Source: Malus domestica
Taxonomy: Eukaryota > Streptophyta > Magnoliopsida > Rosales > Rosaceae
Direction of reading: 5' to 3'
Assembly (NCBI RefSeq): GCF_042453785.1
Contig: NC_091671.1
Span: 28,301,001 to 28,365,000, forward strand
Length of the DNA: 64,000 nucleotides
Made by a program: the position numbers and the translations under genes. Under the pieces are notes generated by a model. It did not search any database, was not told the DNA's origin, and worked only from the letters and a program-made list of their open reading frames with translations. Below, in pieces: positions 23,643 through 34,417 of the stretch (its first letter is position 1; each line of letters begins with the position of its first letter).

Positions 23643-24384
23643 GAAAATAATTTTTTTATTTTAATTTTACGGAAATCAAATTCTCTTTTTGTTGGCCGAA
23701 TTATTTTGGCCATAGTGTTTTCATTTTAATTTTCACTAATTTTTAGCTATGCCTCATGAAACTCGATTTTAATCTTATTTTGCTCCATGTTTACTCAAAA
23801 GTCATCACCACTCCCTAAAACTCAAAGTTCACTCCACTTCAACCCCTAGAACTCAATTTTGATCCCACTTTGCCCCCTGGAACTTGAAAATCGTCTCTAT
23901 AAAATTCAAAATTCATTCCATATTGCCTTAGATCTGTTAATTTCTTATGTGAATTTGATTTGGATGCAGTAGACTAATCAATTTCTATTTTATCTTTTTC
24001 ATCTCTTCAATTCTTTTAAACAAAATATTCTATGATTGTTAAATGTTACGCCTAATGGAGTTTTTAGTCAAATTGTTTATATGTTTCATGATGGGTTTTA
24101 GTTGTTTTTGTATTTCGTCTCTCCTTAAAATGTTTAAAAACTAGTGAAATTCTTTAAAATATTGTATATTTGTCTTTATATGTAAGACTTTCTAATTGAA
24201 CCAATTCGTCTAGCTACAAAAAATAATATATGTGCATTAATAATGACACACATGAACCATATTATTCCCGTAAGATGTGAAATGTTAAAATATGTTACGT
24301 ATGTTCCCAATTTTCTCAATTGAAAATTTGAAATAAGACATCCTTAGAAATAAACGAAAGAGTACTTTAACCCTAAATTATAAG
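23643..24384. other. Intergenic stretch, no gene recognised
   Basis: Contains a segment (about 24085-24190, TTTTAGTTGTTTTTGTATTT and onward) that recurs in diverged form at about 36860-36960, so it is part of a dispersed repeat of unknown type. Confidence 0.5.
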
Positions 24385-24535
24385 GAACTTTAACGAAAAA
24401 TTCGCAGTACCGTACACTTTAACGAAAGATCATATTTTTACACTAAAAAGTCAATCCTGATATTATTCACCTTACCCTTTATTTTGTCTTTATCGTTAAA
24501 ACTCAAAGTTTTTAAATCTTTTTCATTAAATTTTA
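24385..24535. mobile_element. MITE-like repeat (GGAACTTTAACGA family)
   Basis: Starts with GGAACTTTAACGAAAAATTC and ends with an inverted counterpart (TCGTTAAAACTC). The body includes CACTTTAACGAAAGATC and TTTACACTAAAAAGTCAATC. I recall close relatives as extremely common in apple and pear sequence, so it is used as a taxonomic hint. Exact ends and target duplication were not resolved. Confidence 0.6.
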
Positions 24536-24626
24536 TTTGTGATCCACATTTATTTTCTAATGAGTGGGTGAGTCTGTGTTGGGCAACGTGGCCCAATATG
24601 CAACGGTGGTGACTAGTATCAGCCCA

Positions 24627-24628
<2 letters not shown>

Positions 24629-24667
<39 letters not shown>
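24629..24667 (+). repeat. (CT)n microsatellite in the leader of the FIP-like gene
   Basis: An almost pure CT run ending about 55 bp before the start codon at 24723. CT runs are common in plant 5' leaders. Confidence 0.9.
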
Positions 24668-24671
<4 letters not shown>

Positions 24672-24722
24672 CGCACCCCCGCCAGTGCCCGTGCCTGAGT
24701 GGCATCCTTTCTCGTCGTGGCA

Positions 24723-25657
24723 ATGGAAGCCTCAGTTTCTTCCTCCATACTCATGAAAAATCCAAGCATTTCCAACAGAAATCTATTGTTTGAAAGCAGA
24801 AACATTACAAAGTGTGCAAGCTTTACCAGAAAACCACGGAACCTTGCGATACAAAAACCAAGCACAAAAGTTTGGAGGATTGCAGCAATTGAGGATGTTT
24901 CAGCTGTAGTTGATCCGACCCCGGTCGTCATCACCTGGCAAATTGTTGTCGGAGCTATAGGTATGTGTATATGTGTGTGTGTGTGTGTTTATTCTTACAT
25001 CTTATATAAGTGCTTTATTACTTTTAGTGCTTTAAATTTTGTTAATATTTTTGCAGCTGGAGTTACACCTTTTGTGGTCGCTGGAATTGAATTCAGCAAA
25101 AGAATAGTAAGTTCAGGAATATTACATGAATTCATGTACAAAAATGAGTTTATTATCCAATAAATCATATGTTATTAAGTGATAATATGTTATTGATTAT
25201 GATTTATGCAAATGTGGTATTGGTAGATCGCACAGAAAAGATGCGAGATATGTGGAGGGTCAGGACTTGTTTTGACCAAAGACAACTATGTGAAATGTCC
25301 TGAATGTGGTATGCTTCATACTCCATCATTTTTTTGCTTCTATATATTATCAAGGGACCGAAATTCTATATAGGTTCTTTTATTTTTGGAACGTGATTTT
25401 CCGGTTTTCTCCTTCTGCGTTCATTCTCTTGTCTCCATCTCTTTATTCTCTTTTAAATTATTCAATCCCAAAGTTAAAAGAAAAAAATGAAGTGCAGGAA
25501 AAGAAAAGGGATGTGCGAATATTTTTACTCTTATTTTTCTTGGACTGAAAATTTAGCGGATTTTTTGTAAGTTAATTTATTTCCTTTTTGTTTTTGAATT
25601 CTTCTTTCAGGTGGATTTCTCCCTTGGCAATCATGGAAAAGATTCTTTTCTGGCTAA
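24723..25657 (+). CDS. FIP: Chloroplast DnaJ-type zinc-finger membrane protein, FIP-like
   Basis: Exons 24723-24960, 25057-25106, 25227-25308 and 25611-25657, all with GT/AG borders, splice in frame to 138 residues ending at TAA. Residues 1-50 are Ser/Arg/Lys-rich and suit a plastid transit peptide. Residues 70-95 (VVITWQIVVGAIAGVTPFVVAG across the splice) form one membrane segment. Next come CEICGGSG and KCPECGG, two of the four CxxCxGxG modules of DnaJ zinc fingers, and the conserved tail GFLPWQSWKRFF. This layout matches the Arabidopsis FtsH5-interacting protein FIP (At5g02160), a thylakoid protein linked to FtsH and stress responses; the match is from memory. The start at 24723 is the first ATG giving a sensible transit peptide. 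The second exon is only 50 bp. No lesion seen. Confidence 0.8.
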
Positions 25658-26508
25658 GATCCAATAATTTTTAGCATTAATACATTTTCTATAAGGTTCG
25701 ATGGAGGACGTTTGATCCAATTTTATGATGCAACTTGATTTGAAGCATACGTTGCTTTGTACACGTTGGTGTGTGATTTCGTGGGATAAGACAGCAATGT
25801 GAAAGCTTGTAGAATTTGCAGGGGGAAGATCACAATCTGCCAGGCAGAATGGGATCTGTGAATAATGTTTTGTGCCTGTATATTTACAGTACATTGAACA
25901 ACTGTTATATAAACAGGTCAATTTCCTAAGCCCGTGTTCGATGATTTAGGGTAGATTATCGTGTAGTTTGTTTAAAAAAAAAAAAAAGGCAATCCAAATA
26001 CAATTTTGAGCCTATTTGACGAGAAATAAAACATCCGGAAGAATCCCCTTGCTAGTCATAATTTTTTTAGCTCACATTACAATTAAGCTGGCCACTTCAT
26101 GAAAGCTGAAGGACTCATGAACTACATCGTGTAGGAATTTGCAGGGTGGAAATTAAATTTTACAAACTCTCTTTAAGATCTTTAATCCTAAGGTTGATGT
26201 ATTCACTTATATGAGATAGAAACTATACACCTTTTGGGGCACTACCTTTAATTTCATCAAGCTTGATCGCCCTAAGGTAGGGCCTTCTTCCTTTGCATGC
26301 ATGCTCCATCTCGAAAGACCAAGAACACCCTTTGTAGATTTCGGTTGCACCTAGCAATCATATCAGTAGATTGTCTACGCACTCTGTTTCCAACAAAGAT
26401 CAAACCGCGTAGTTCACATTTAGAACTAAGGTGAGAATGGAGAAGGATGGTTTTGGTGGTGGTAGTGTTTTCTCTCTTCTAGAGAGAGAAAAAAACTCAC
26501 TGAAAATA
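25658..26508. other. 3' flank of the FIP-like gene, nothing further recognised
   Basis: Likely 3' UTR to about 25920, then unassigned AT-rich sequence. Confidence 0.45.
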
Positions 26509-26690
26509 TTAATTTTTTAATACAACGATATATTTTACATTAGGACGAGGGGGGAGTTCGGCTAAACCATACAATGGACAACCTAATTTGGTATCAAATT
26601 CGCCATCTACGAGATTCGAACCTAAGACCTCTCACTAACAAGCGAAAATGAATACCACTAGACTGAGTGACAGTTGTGAGATGAATTAGA
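26509..26690 (-). mobile_element. tRNA-derived SINE (family A)
   Basis: Minus-strand reading gives AGTCTAGTGGTATTC (A-box-like), then GGTTCGAATCTC (B box of an RNA polymerase III promoter). Next is GGCGAATTTG, a variable body, then ATCGTTGTATTAAAAAATT as the tail. The same order occurs at 39741-39885 and 53191-53357. Confidence 0.75.
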
Positions 26691-28144
26691 CTCTTTTAAT
26701 TATTTTACCAAATTTAAAACTCACCTTTTAATCTACCTTTTTGTGAAGACAACAATGATCGTCTTTGAGGATCACATAGACCATGTCAGGCGCCTAGTCA
26801 CATGTCATGTTCTCCTAGTCAATGTGCTATATACGGGATAACATATTTGGTTGCAAATTACAATGCAATACAGTCATTTTCTAATACAATTCTCTCCAAT
26901 ACAATTTAGGCTATTTCATGTCAAGTGCCTAAGTGACCAACTCATGATTCAACTGGATAGATTTGAAACTTCATTCCAAATCACAACTTTTTCACCAAAG
27001 ACTTCTGAACTATGTCGATGAGCATTCTCCGTCAATTGTGAAGGTTAGAGATTCATTTTTGTACATTCACTGGCCTCCATGATTAGGTAGTTTAACCCCA
27101 ACAATATCGTGGACACCCTTTCACATCAGAGTGCCTTTAATATAATCAAAGATTAAGGACCTAACCACAAGACAATTGTGATATCTTGGGTCAAAGGACT
27201 AATTTGCAATATTACAACGATCTAGTTCCTATTACATGACTATTTATCTAGTATGCATAAGATCTCGAGGCAATCACGTTCAATGAACTTAATCTTTATT
27301 AACACATACACATTTGTCTTAGTGACTCTCACTAATGGCTTTAGACTAGCAATGCATCCCGTCTTACAATGTGCAGAATAATGTCTACCAGTTTTACTGG
27401 ATTAGAAGATATCCACTAGAGTAATCCAACGAACAAGAACAATGTTTATGATAAACACATATTAAGAGGGTCTCTTTAACATAAGTTATCTCTTACATAT
27501 GTTTATAATCATTATCCATGCACTCACTAATGAGATTGCCTTGAAAATCTACCTATAGTGATCTTGCCAATGATTAGATTACGAACTAATCCCTACGTAA
27601 AACAATCCACTAACCTTGATTGCTTTTACGGTATACATCCAACACATTGGGCACCATGAATGTACAATAGATAACAAAAGTTCTTGGCTAAGATCTCACA
27701 CCACTAGAATTTTGAACTTAATACTAGAGTTAAACTTAAAAGCTTCCACTTATAAGTATGGAGAAATGCTCTTAGACTGTAGTGCTAGCTTCAACTGACC
27801 TATGTTTGAAAAAAGAAAATGTCCATCAACCTATACGGAAATATTAAAAATTATTTATTGACCAAACTAAATTTTTGTAATATAATACTAACAACAACCA
27901 ACACTTTCAATTTCACCTACATATTTTCATTGAACCAAATCAGCTTCCCTTTACTTATAATAATATGTCACATCTATGTGAAATAATTGAGGAGAACAAA
28001 TTTCACACCAGTAAGAATTACAACTAAATTCATGCAACTAAGAAAAGAACATACAAGTTAAACTTTGTCACACCGATGTAGCATATGTCAAGAGCTCTCT
28101 GATACTGTAGTATTGGAATCCTTGGAGTTTCCAACAACTAAAAA
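26691..28144. other. Unassigned repeat-like stretch, no gene recognised
   Basis: No open frame beyond chance. A minus-strand GTATCAGAGAGCTC near 28087-28103 resembles the TGGTATCAGAGC primer-binding site of plant retrotransposons, so this may be leader or internal debris of an LTR element. No LTR pair was found. Confidence 0.4.
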
Positions 28145-28157
28145 GTATTATTAAACT

Positions 28158-28951
28158 AAGGGATTGCTACAACTAGTATAACGCATTTGTCCCTGAAATC
28201 TAAGACTTTCTTTCTCTCCGATTGAAAGGTTTTCTCTCCTATTAAGAGTCTTTCTCGCCTTCTGGTGTGAGTCTTCAAAAATCAAGAAATCCCGGTGGTG
28301 CTGACCCTAGCCTCGGCCCGGGTCGGTCGCCGTTCCTTCCCTTCTCTTTTTCTCTTCTCTGCTCTTCGCTTCTACTGCTCTCTTTCTCTCTCTGCTTTCT
28401 ACCCCAGTCTTGTCTATCCCTCTTGCTCAGTTGGTATCCCTCCTCTTTGTTCATCAAATTTTTTATTTTCAGCCATGAATATCGTTGAGATCGTGTGTAG
28501 AGCTCCGGCGTTTTTACCGGCTTGGGTGTTTTCAACACCACCACCTTCTCCTGGTTATCTGCCTTTACCAGCAGCGTTGTTCGTGGGCTTCCACGAACTT
28601 CATCCCGATAGTTGGCTACCTTCGTTCAGGTGCTGACTGTCTTTTCTTTGTGGCTGTGCTCGTGAAGCTGATCGAAATAGGATGATGCATCTGAAAAGAC
28701 GATACTCGCCTGTGGATGAGGATTTGGACGGATTGAGGTTTACTATGGCAACGACGGATGCAATGGATGGTTTTAGAGTCTATAATTTTGTTTGTGTGTT
28801 TGGGCTTCAAAAGTTGGTTGGTCCCGTTGTCCTCTATTTGTCGTGGCCCACTTTTTACTTGTCCATATGTTAGCTTTGGGCCTTTGGTTGTATTTTTGTT
28901 TGCTTCTTGTTAGTAAAAAAAGTAGCACTTTGACAAAACAAAAAACAAAGG
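28158..28951 (+). mobile_element. LINE-derived non-autonomous retroposon 1 with 13-bp target duplication
   Basis: Flanked by GTATTATTAAACT at 28145-28157 and 28952-28964. The 794-bp insert begins with a CT-rich leader (TTTCTCTCC repeats), contains GTGTGTAGAG, then CAACACCACCACCTTCTCC, and ends in an A-rich tail (ACAAAACAAAAAACAAAG). It is clearly related to the insert at 29041-30695. No reverse transcriptase is present, so it would have moved with help from another LINE. The open frames inside have no recognisable domain. Confidence 0.72.
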
Positions 28952-29040
28952 GTATTATTAAACTTTATCATGGGTGCTAAAAGTCCCCATTATGATTAGC
29001 TTTTCTCCTTTTAATTTGGAGGTCTACTTCGCTGACTTTG

Positions 29041-30695
29041 GAGGATGCATTTAGAGTACGTTTGTTGTATCAGACTATCTTGGACTGGACTAGCTTTAGG
29101 GATTAAATTGGACTGGCTTAGACTAGACTAAGTTAGACTAACTTAGTAAAACGTTTGGTGCAGTGATGGACAAAAAAACAGGACTATAATATTATATTAT
29201 TTAATCTATATTTATTAATATTTTTTTAAAATTTAATCTATATCAATTAATATTTTATTATTTCTTTATCATTTTCCATTTGTTCTAGACTCATCTTCTT
29301 CTCTGATTTCTATGCATCTCTCTTTATAATTTTCCATTTTTTACTCCGGCCCTCTGTCTCCTCCTTCCTCCTTCCTTTTTCTTCCGTTTCACATATGTAC
29401 CACTATCCCCTCTCCCCTCTCTCCCCTTGTATTCATTTCGTTTTGCCTCCACGGAAGCGCTTGGAGCAGGAGCTGCAGTGTGGCAGAGGGATCTCAAATT
29501 GCGAAGATCGTTTTCGGATTCAAAGTTCTTTAGGCGAAGACTGTTATCTCTATTTTATGGGTCTAATTCCAGTTCAATCGACGAAAATGGAGAACCCATT
29601 TCTGCATATCGATTAAGTGTTAAGTGTTCTTTTGTCTGTTTGTCGGGAAATTTGGGCTATGGGTTCATCTGGAAGCAAATAGGGGGTTGGGTTCGATGGG
29701 TTCACATGATGATGGAGATTGGCAAAAAGGCTAGATTTTGATGACTGGGTTCGCGGGATGTTGGTGGTGGTGGAGACGGGATTAGCAATCCCGTAGTTTT
29801 CGAGGGGTTTAGCTAAGATCAGCAAGCGAAGGACTTAGTCGGCACAAGTCCGAGCTAATCCCATTTAACTTAGTCCCTTGCTATACCAAACATGGGTTAT
29901 TAGTCCTAGCTAGTCCAGTCCTAGCTAAGAAGGTCAAACAAACGAGGCCTTAGGGTACAAAAGCTTCCTTTCCCTCGTGAGAGACTTTCTCTCTATCTGA
30001 GAGTCCTTGCTCACTGGTTGTGTGAGTGGACCCAATCTCAACAAATTCCAGAGCCGCCGACCCTAGCTATGGCTAAGGGCGGTGGCAGTCATTTCCTCCT
30101 GCCCTTTGTCTCATCTTTTCTTCTCTGATTTTGCTTCATCCCTTGCTCCCCACCCCTATTTGGCTTGTCCCTCACACCACATGGTGTTCGTCATGTTCGA
30201 CCATCTCCACTTTGTTCTGCAGTCAATGTTTACCACAATTTGTTGCGGCTCATTGAGAGAGTGTGTAGAGTTTCGATATACCCACCGACTCGGATGTTCA
30301 CAACACCACCACTTTCTCTATGGTTGTTGGCTTTGTCAGTAACGTTGCTCGGGTATTGCGACGGGCTTCTTCCACTTTGTGATTGGTTTTTTCCTTTGTG
30401 GCTGCGTTTGAAAAGTTACTTGCAGCTGGTTGATGCGATTGGAGAGGCATTTGTCGACTGGAGGCGTGAAAGCTTGCAGATCGTGTTGGTTCACTGAAGT
30501 AGAGGCGGTGGAAGCAGAAGACTAGGGTTTCTTTTGCTAGTTTCTGGTTTGAGCCTGAATTCTTATTTGGGCTCTTTTTTATTTAACTTTATTTGTCGAA
30601 TTTTGCTTGTATTTATTTGACTTTAGACCTTTGTTGTGTAAACTTGAGTGGTTGGTAAAGGAATTGTTTACCTTTGCACCCAAAAAAAAAAAATA
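29041..30695 (+). mobile_element. LINE-derived retroposon 2 with 13-bp target duplication, carrying a nested MITE
   Basis: Flanked by TTCGCTGACTTTG at 29028-29040 and 30696-30708. The plus-strand body (29950-30695) repeats the plan of retroposon 1: CT-rich leader with GAGACTTTCTCTC, GTGTGTAGAG, CAACACCACCACTTTCTC, GCTGGTTGATGCG. It ends in a clean poly(A) (about 30682-30693). Its 5' end (29041-29053) is separated from the rest by the TIR element at 29054-29949. No protein domain recognised. Confidence 0.7.
29054..29949. mobile_element. TIR element (PIF/Harbinger-like MITE) nested in retroposon 2
   Basis: Left end GAGTACGTTTGTTG followed by TTGGACTGGACTAGC; the right end inverted reads GGCCTCGTTTGTTTG followed by AGGACTGGACTAGC. 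Flanked by TTA on both sides (29051-29053, 29950-29952), inside a longer 9-bp near match TTAGAGTAC / TTAGGGTAC, so a 9-bp MULE-type duplication is the alternative. 896 bp, no transposase. The open frame at 29427-29741 is not a known protein. Confidence 0.65.
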
Positions 30696-30708
30696 TTCGC
30701 TGACTTTG

Positions 30709-31233
30709 AAGAGTCATACATTCTTCCAAACCCTCAACTTCAAAACCTTTAATTAATAACGATATATAAAAGGTCCAATATTATGTACTGGTGTTGTTTT
30801 TGATTAATTAATCAGCACAAGGATTAGTCTGACTTTATGATCTAGCAAACTAGAAAATGACGGTAGCTACCTAACCATGACCACATTTTTCATGCTTTAA
30901 TATGTGCATGATATATGATAAGAACAATCTCACTCAAATTTGCTGGAACACACATGATCAGAACCAAAATAGAGATTTTTTTGTGAGGGTTAGAGGTCTA
31001 TTATCTTGAGTGATGTTATTCTCACCCCAATGTTTTATCTTCCTACCCACCTTGAAATGAATTTTTTAATTACAAATTTGTCAATTTACAAAAAGACTGA
31101 TAAGGACATTAATTATCTTGTTTTGCTTAATTTAAAAAAAAAAAAGTTGGGCATGGGAGACAATTTGTCTACCATAAACCCCTAACTCATATTTTCATCT
31201 CCTTTCATTCAGAGAAAGTAAAAAAAAATAGCA
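30709..31233. other. AT-rich intergenic stretch, nothing recognised
   Basis: No structure beyond short A and T runs. Confidence 0.45.
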
Positions 31234-31332
31234 ATGGACTTAGAAGATGACTTTTTCATTGAACAGATAGAAGATGACGCTTCTACGGAAGAGGTAGAAG
31301 ATTATGTTTCCATTGAAAACGTAGAAGAATAA
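31234..31332 (+). other. Small acidic open frame built of 27-bp repeats
   Basis: ATG at 31234 to TAA at 31330-31332 gives 32 residues, MDLEDDFFIEQIEDDASTEE and onward, made of three near-identical 27-bp units each starting GAAGAT. Half of the residues are Asp or Glu. It may be a microsatellite-like repeat that happens to be open, or a remnant of an acidic protein. No family recognised. Confidence 0.35.
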
Positions 31333-31703
31333 TTTGTGTGTAGGTCATTTGAATTTGTCCATCGTATTTTTAAATTTGTCGTTGTCAAATTCTTTTGAAT
31401 TTGGATACCTCTGTCGTTTCCATTTGAATTTGCAGACCTTAGTGGTTTCCATTTACATATTATTTGTTATATTTTTTAGGAGACAATTTTATAATTTCAT
31501 ATGTACGTATATATTAAAGGTTATTTTGGGAATAATAGTTGGTGGGAAAATAACATTTCAATTTTTTAACTTTTTAAGGTGGGTGGGAAAATAAAACAAT
31601 GGGATGGATCTTGTGGCTCTCATTATCTTTTACATTCATGGGTGTAAGGAGGTGAGGGATCCTAAAATGATTATTTTTGTAATTTTATTTTAATTTTTTA
31701 AAT

Positions 31704-32191
31704 GGTTAAATACGAATAATTGCCCACCTTTAGAGGTGATGCCAAATTAGTCTCAACTTTTTAAAACATTTCAAATACCTTCCTATACCTACCTAACGTT
31801 TAGAAAGAATGGACACTTGTTAGGTCGCCAATGTTAAGTGATGATGTCATTACCGTTAATTGATAATGTCTTTAATGTTAAGTGATGGCATAGACAAATA
31901 TGGAAGTTGATTTTCACTTATTTATGGAGTTTTGAATCCTCAAATGGACAATTCTTAGCCAAGATAAATGTTATATTTGTCTACTTAAAAGGATTAGTTT
32001 ATAGATTTAGATCTCTATAGATGACGTGAGAATGAAGCACGATTCAATACTTATCCAGGTAATCCCTTAATGTTGATGACCTAATGAATGTCCATTTTCC
32101 GAAAACATTAGGTTGTCATTGGAACGTATTAAAAGGTCGGGACCAATTTGAAATTACCACTTAACATTGGGTAGTTATTTGTAGTTAACCG
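31704..32191. mobile_element. MITE with GGTTAA termini
   Basis: The left end GGTTAAATACGAATAATTGC matches the inverted right end GGTTAACTACAAATAACTAC. The similarity extends about 70 bp inward (CAAATTAGTCTCAACTTTT against CAAATTGGTCCCGACCTTTT). 488 bp, no coding capacity. Target duplication not resolved. Confidence 0.65.
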
Positions 32192-32463
32192 CCAAAAAAA
32201 AAATTGTAGCACTTATTAAACATTTCATTTGATATATGGAGAATGTTAGCAACCTTTTCGTCTTTCTTTTTTGTTCTACAATATTGCACGATAATATAAC
32301 CATTTTTTTTAAGTCACCCTTTAAATATCATATGTGCAAAACTAAACTTGAATTCATTTAGTCATCTAACGGTTATCCAATATATAGACATGCATGTTAG
32401 TTTCTCAATTAAACAATTTTGACAAACATTACTTCAATACTTCAAACAATTTCTAATTTGGCC

Positions 32464-32667
32464 GATTTTTTTAAGAGGTGATCTTTAAATGATAATGATA
32501 CTAATCACCAAATAACATCGCAAAATGAATATAAAAAAATTAAAAAATTAAAAAAAGGTAAATTACACAAAGCGACCTTAACTATTGGGGCTGATTTTTT
32601 TAAGAGTTGATCTTTAAATGATAATGATACTAATCACCAAATAACATCACAAAATGAAAAAAAAAAG
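32464..32667 (+). repeat. 129-bp tandem duplication including a foldback terminus
   Basis: GATTTTTTTAAGAG begins at 32464 and again at 32593, and the following roughly 60 bp match almost exactly. The first unit ends with GGTAAATTACACAAAGCGAC, a 38-bp copy of the terminus of the foldback element that starts at 32668. Confidence 0.75.
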
Positions 32668-33871
32668 GGGTAAATTACACAAAGCAACCACAACTATTAG
32701 GCCAATCACAGTTTCATACTCCATCTTTAAAAAAATGTCAATGTTATACCTCATCTACGAATTTATTACAATTTCATACATTTCGTCAGTTGGTTGTCAA
32801 TTCCGGCGTTAAATGCTGACGTGACTTGAAACGAGACCCACTTTTTATTAAAAAAATTAAAAAAAAAAACCAAAAAACCAACAAAAAAAACCCAAACCCA
32901 CCTTCTTCCTAATCCCACCCATCCCCCCCCCCCCCAAGGCACCCTTCATCCCTTCACTCCAGAACCCCACCCACCCTTCCTCCCTTCACTTCAGAACACA
33001 CCGCTGCCTCTCTTCCTCCATCTCCTCCTCCTTCAACTATCAGATCTCAAAATTACCATCAGAACCAAACCACTCCATCCAACCATCAGAACCAAACTAT
33101 CTCCTTCGTCGTTCATCAGCAGTTCGACAACACCAATCTCATCAGACCTCAAACAAAAAAATCAAACCCAATCCAAAATCAAATCTCATCATCCCACCCC
33201 CAGAACCCCAAAAATCAAATCCAAAACCAAAATTTCATCATCTCGAAACCCATTAAGAATCAAATCGTATCCCACCTTCCCGAGCCGTCGCCGTTCTAGG
33301 TTATCAACATAATAAATCACGTCCTGGGTCGTCAACGCCGACGCCGTCTACATCGCCTTCCTCGAACCCTAACCTAGTCGCATCCACATTGGCCTCTCGC
33401 TCTTCCATTTTCGCTCTAGGTGTGGAGAGTCAAAGAGGATAGAGAAGACTAGAAGAGAAGGGGGAAGGACCAAGAGATAAATGGGGAGAGGTGTGGGGAG
33501 GTTAGTGGAGGAGGAGATGGAGGAAGAGAGGCAGCGATGAGGTTCTAGAGTAAAGGGAGGAAGGGTGGGTGGGGTTCTGGAGTGAAGGAAGGAAGGGTGC
33601 TGGAGGGGACGGGTGGGATTAGGAAGAAGGTAGGTTTGGTTTATTGGTTTTTTTTAAACTTTTTTTTAGTTAATATTTAATTAATTTTTTAATAAAAAGT
33701 AGGTCCCGCCTTAAGCCACGTCAGCATTTAACGGAGGAATTGACAAACAACTAACGAAAGGTATGAAATTGTAATAAATTCGTAGATGAGGTATGACATT
33801 GATAATTTTTAAGCATGAGATATGAAACTGTGACTGATCCAATAGTTGAAGTAGTTTTGTGTAATTTATCC
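32668..33871. mobile_element. Foldback-type element with long terminal inverted repeats
   Basis: The left arm starts GGGTAAATTACACAAAGC at 32668 and the right arm, inverted, starts GGATAAATTACACAAAAC at 33871. Complementarity continues through CATACCTCATCTACGAATTT, GTTAAATGCTGACGTG, then CCACCCTTCCTCCCTTCAC and CTCTTCCTCCATCTCC, giving arms of about 350 bp around a loop of about 480 bp. The 1.2-kb unit has no transposase. A-runs flank both ends, so a target duplication cannot be told apart. Confidence 0.75.
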
Positions 33872-34417
33872 AAAAAAAAGCCCAACATTTAATTAAGAAA
33901 ATCCGAGTGAAAAAGTTGTTAGCATTCCTTTATATATAAATGTCAAGGACATGTACAAGTTAGTAAAACATAGAACAATTACTACATAATATACATAACA
34001 GTATCGTTTCAACCTGCATCCAAGGAAATATATGCATAACCTATCAAGAAAATGTGCAATCACTCACTGTGGGAAGGTTGTTTACTTCATTCCATTTACA
34101 AATGAAAACCATGTACACATATCAACTTTTTATAAACGAGGCGTAGACGAGACATTTCACAGATAGCTTTGTCTATGCGAAAGCCTTGAGGCATGAAACG
34201 AAGAATTATATACTAAGACAATACTTTTTTAAACATTTCAAAGAGAGATAAAAGTTAATACATAGGTAAGATAACATCATTACTATCTTTTTTTTTTTTT
34301 TAATGTAAATTACAAAAATACCCTCATATTTGAACAGGTGGAGGCGTATAAATCCTAGCTAGGTGAGTGGAGGAGGTACAAACTCAGAGAACAGAGAGAA
34401 AAAAGACGACCAGATAT
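33872..34417. other. Intergenic stretch, nothing recognised
   Basis: No gene or repeat structure seen. Confidence 0.45.

Noticed and set aside
24557-24934. 125-codon minus-strand frame
   Set aside because: Antisense to exon 1 and the CT leader of the FIP-like gene; its RERERE run is the microsatellite.
28087-28103. Primer-binding-site-like GTATCAGAGAGCTC
   Set aside because: No LTR pair found around it, so not called as an element.
28267-28685. Overlapping frames with Leu/Ser-rich N termini resembling signal peptides
   Set aside because: They translate the CT-rich leader of a LINE-derived retroposon; the related copy at 30 kb does not keep the frame.
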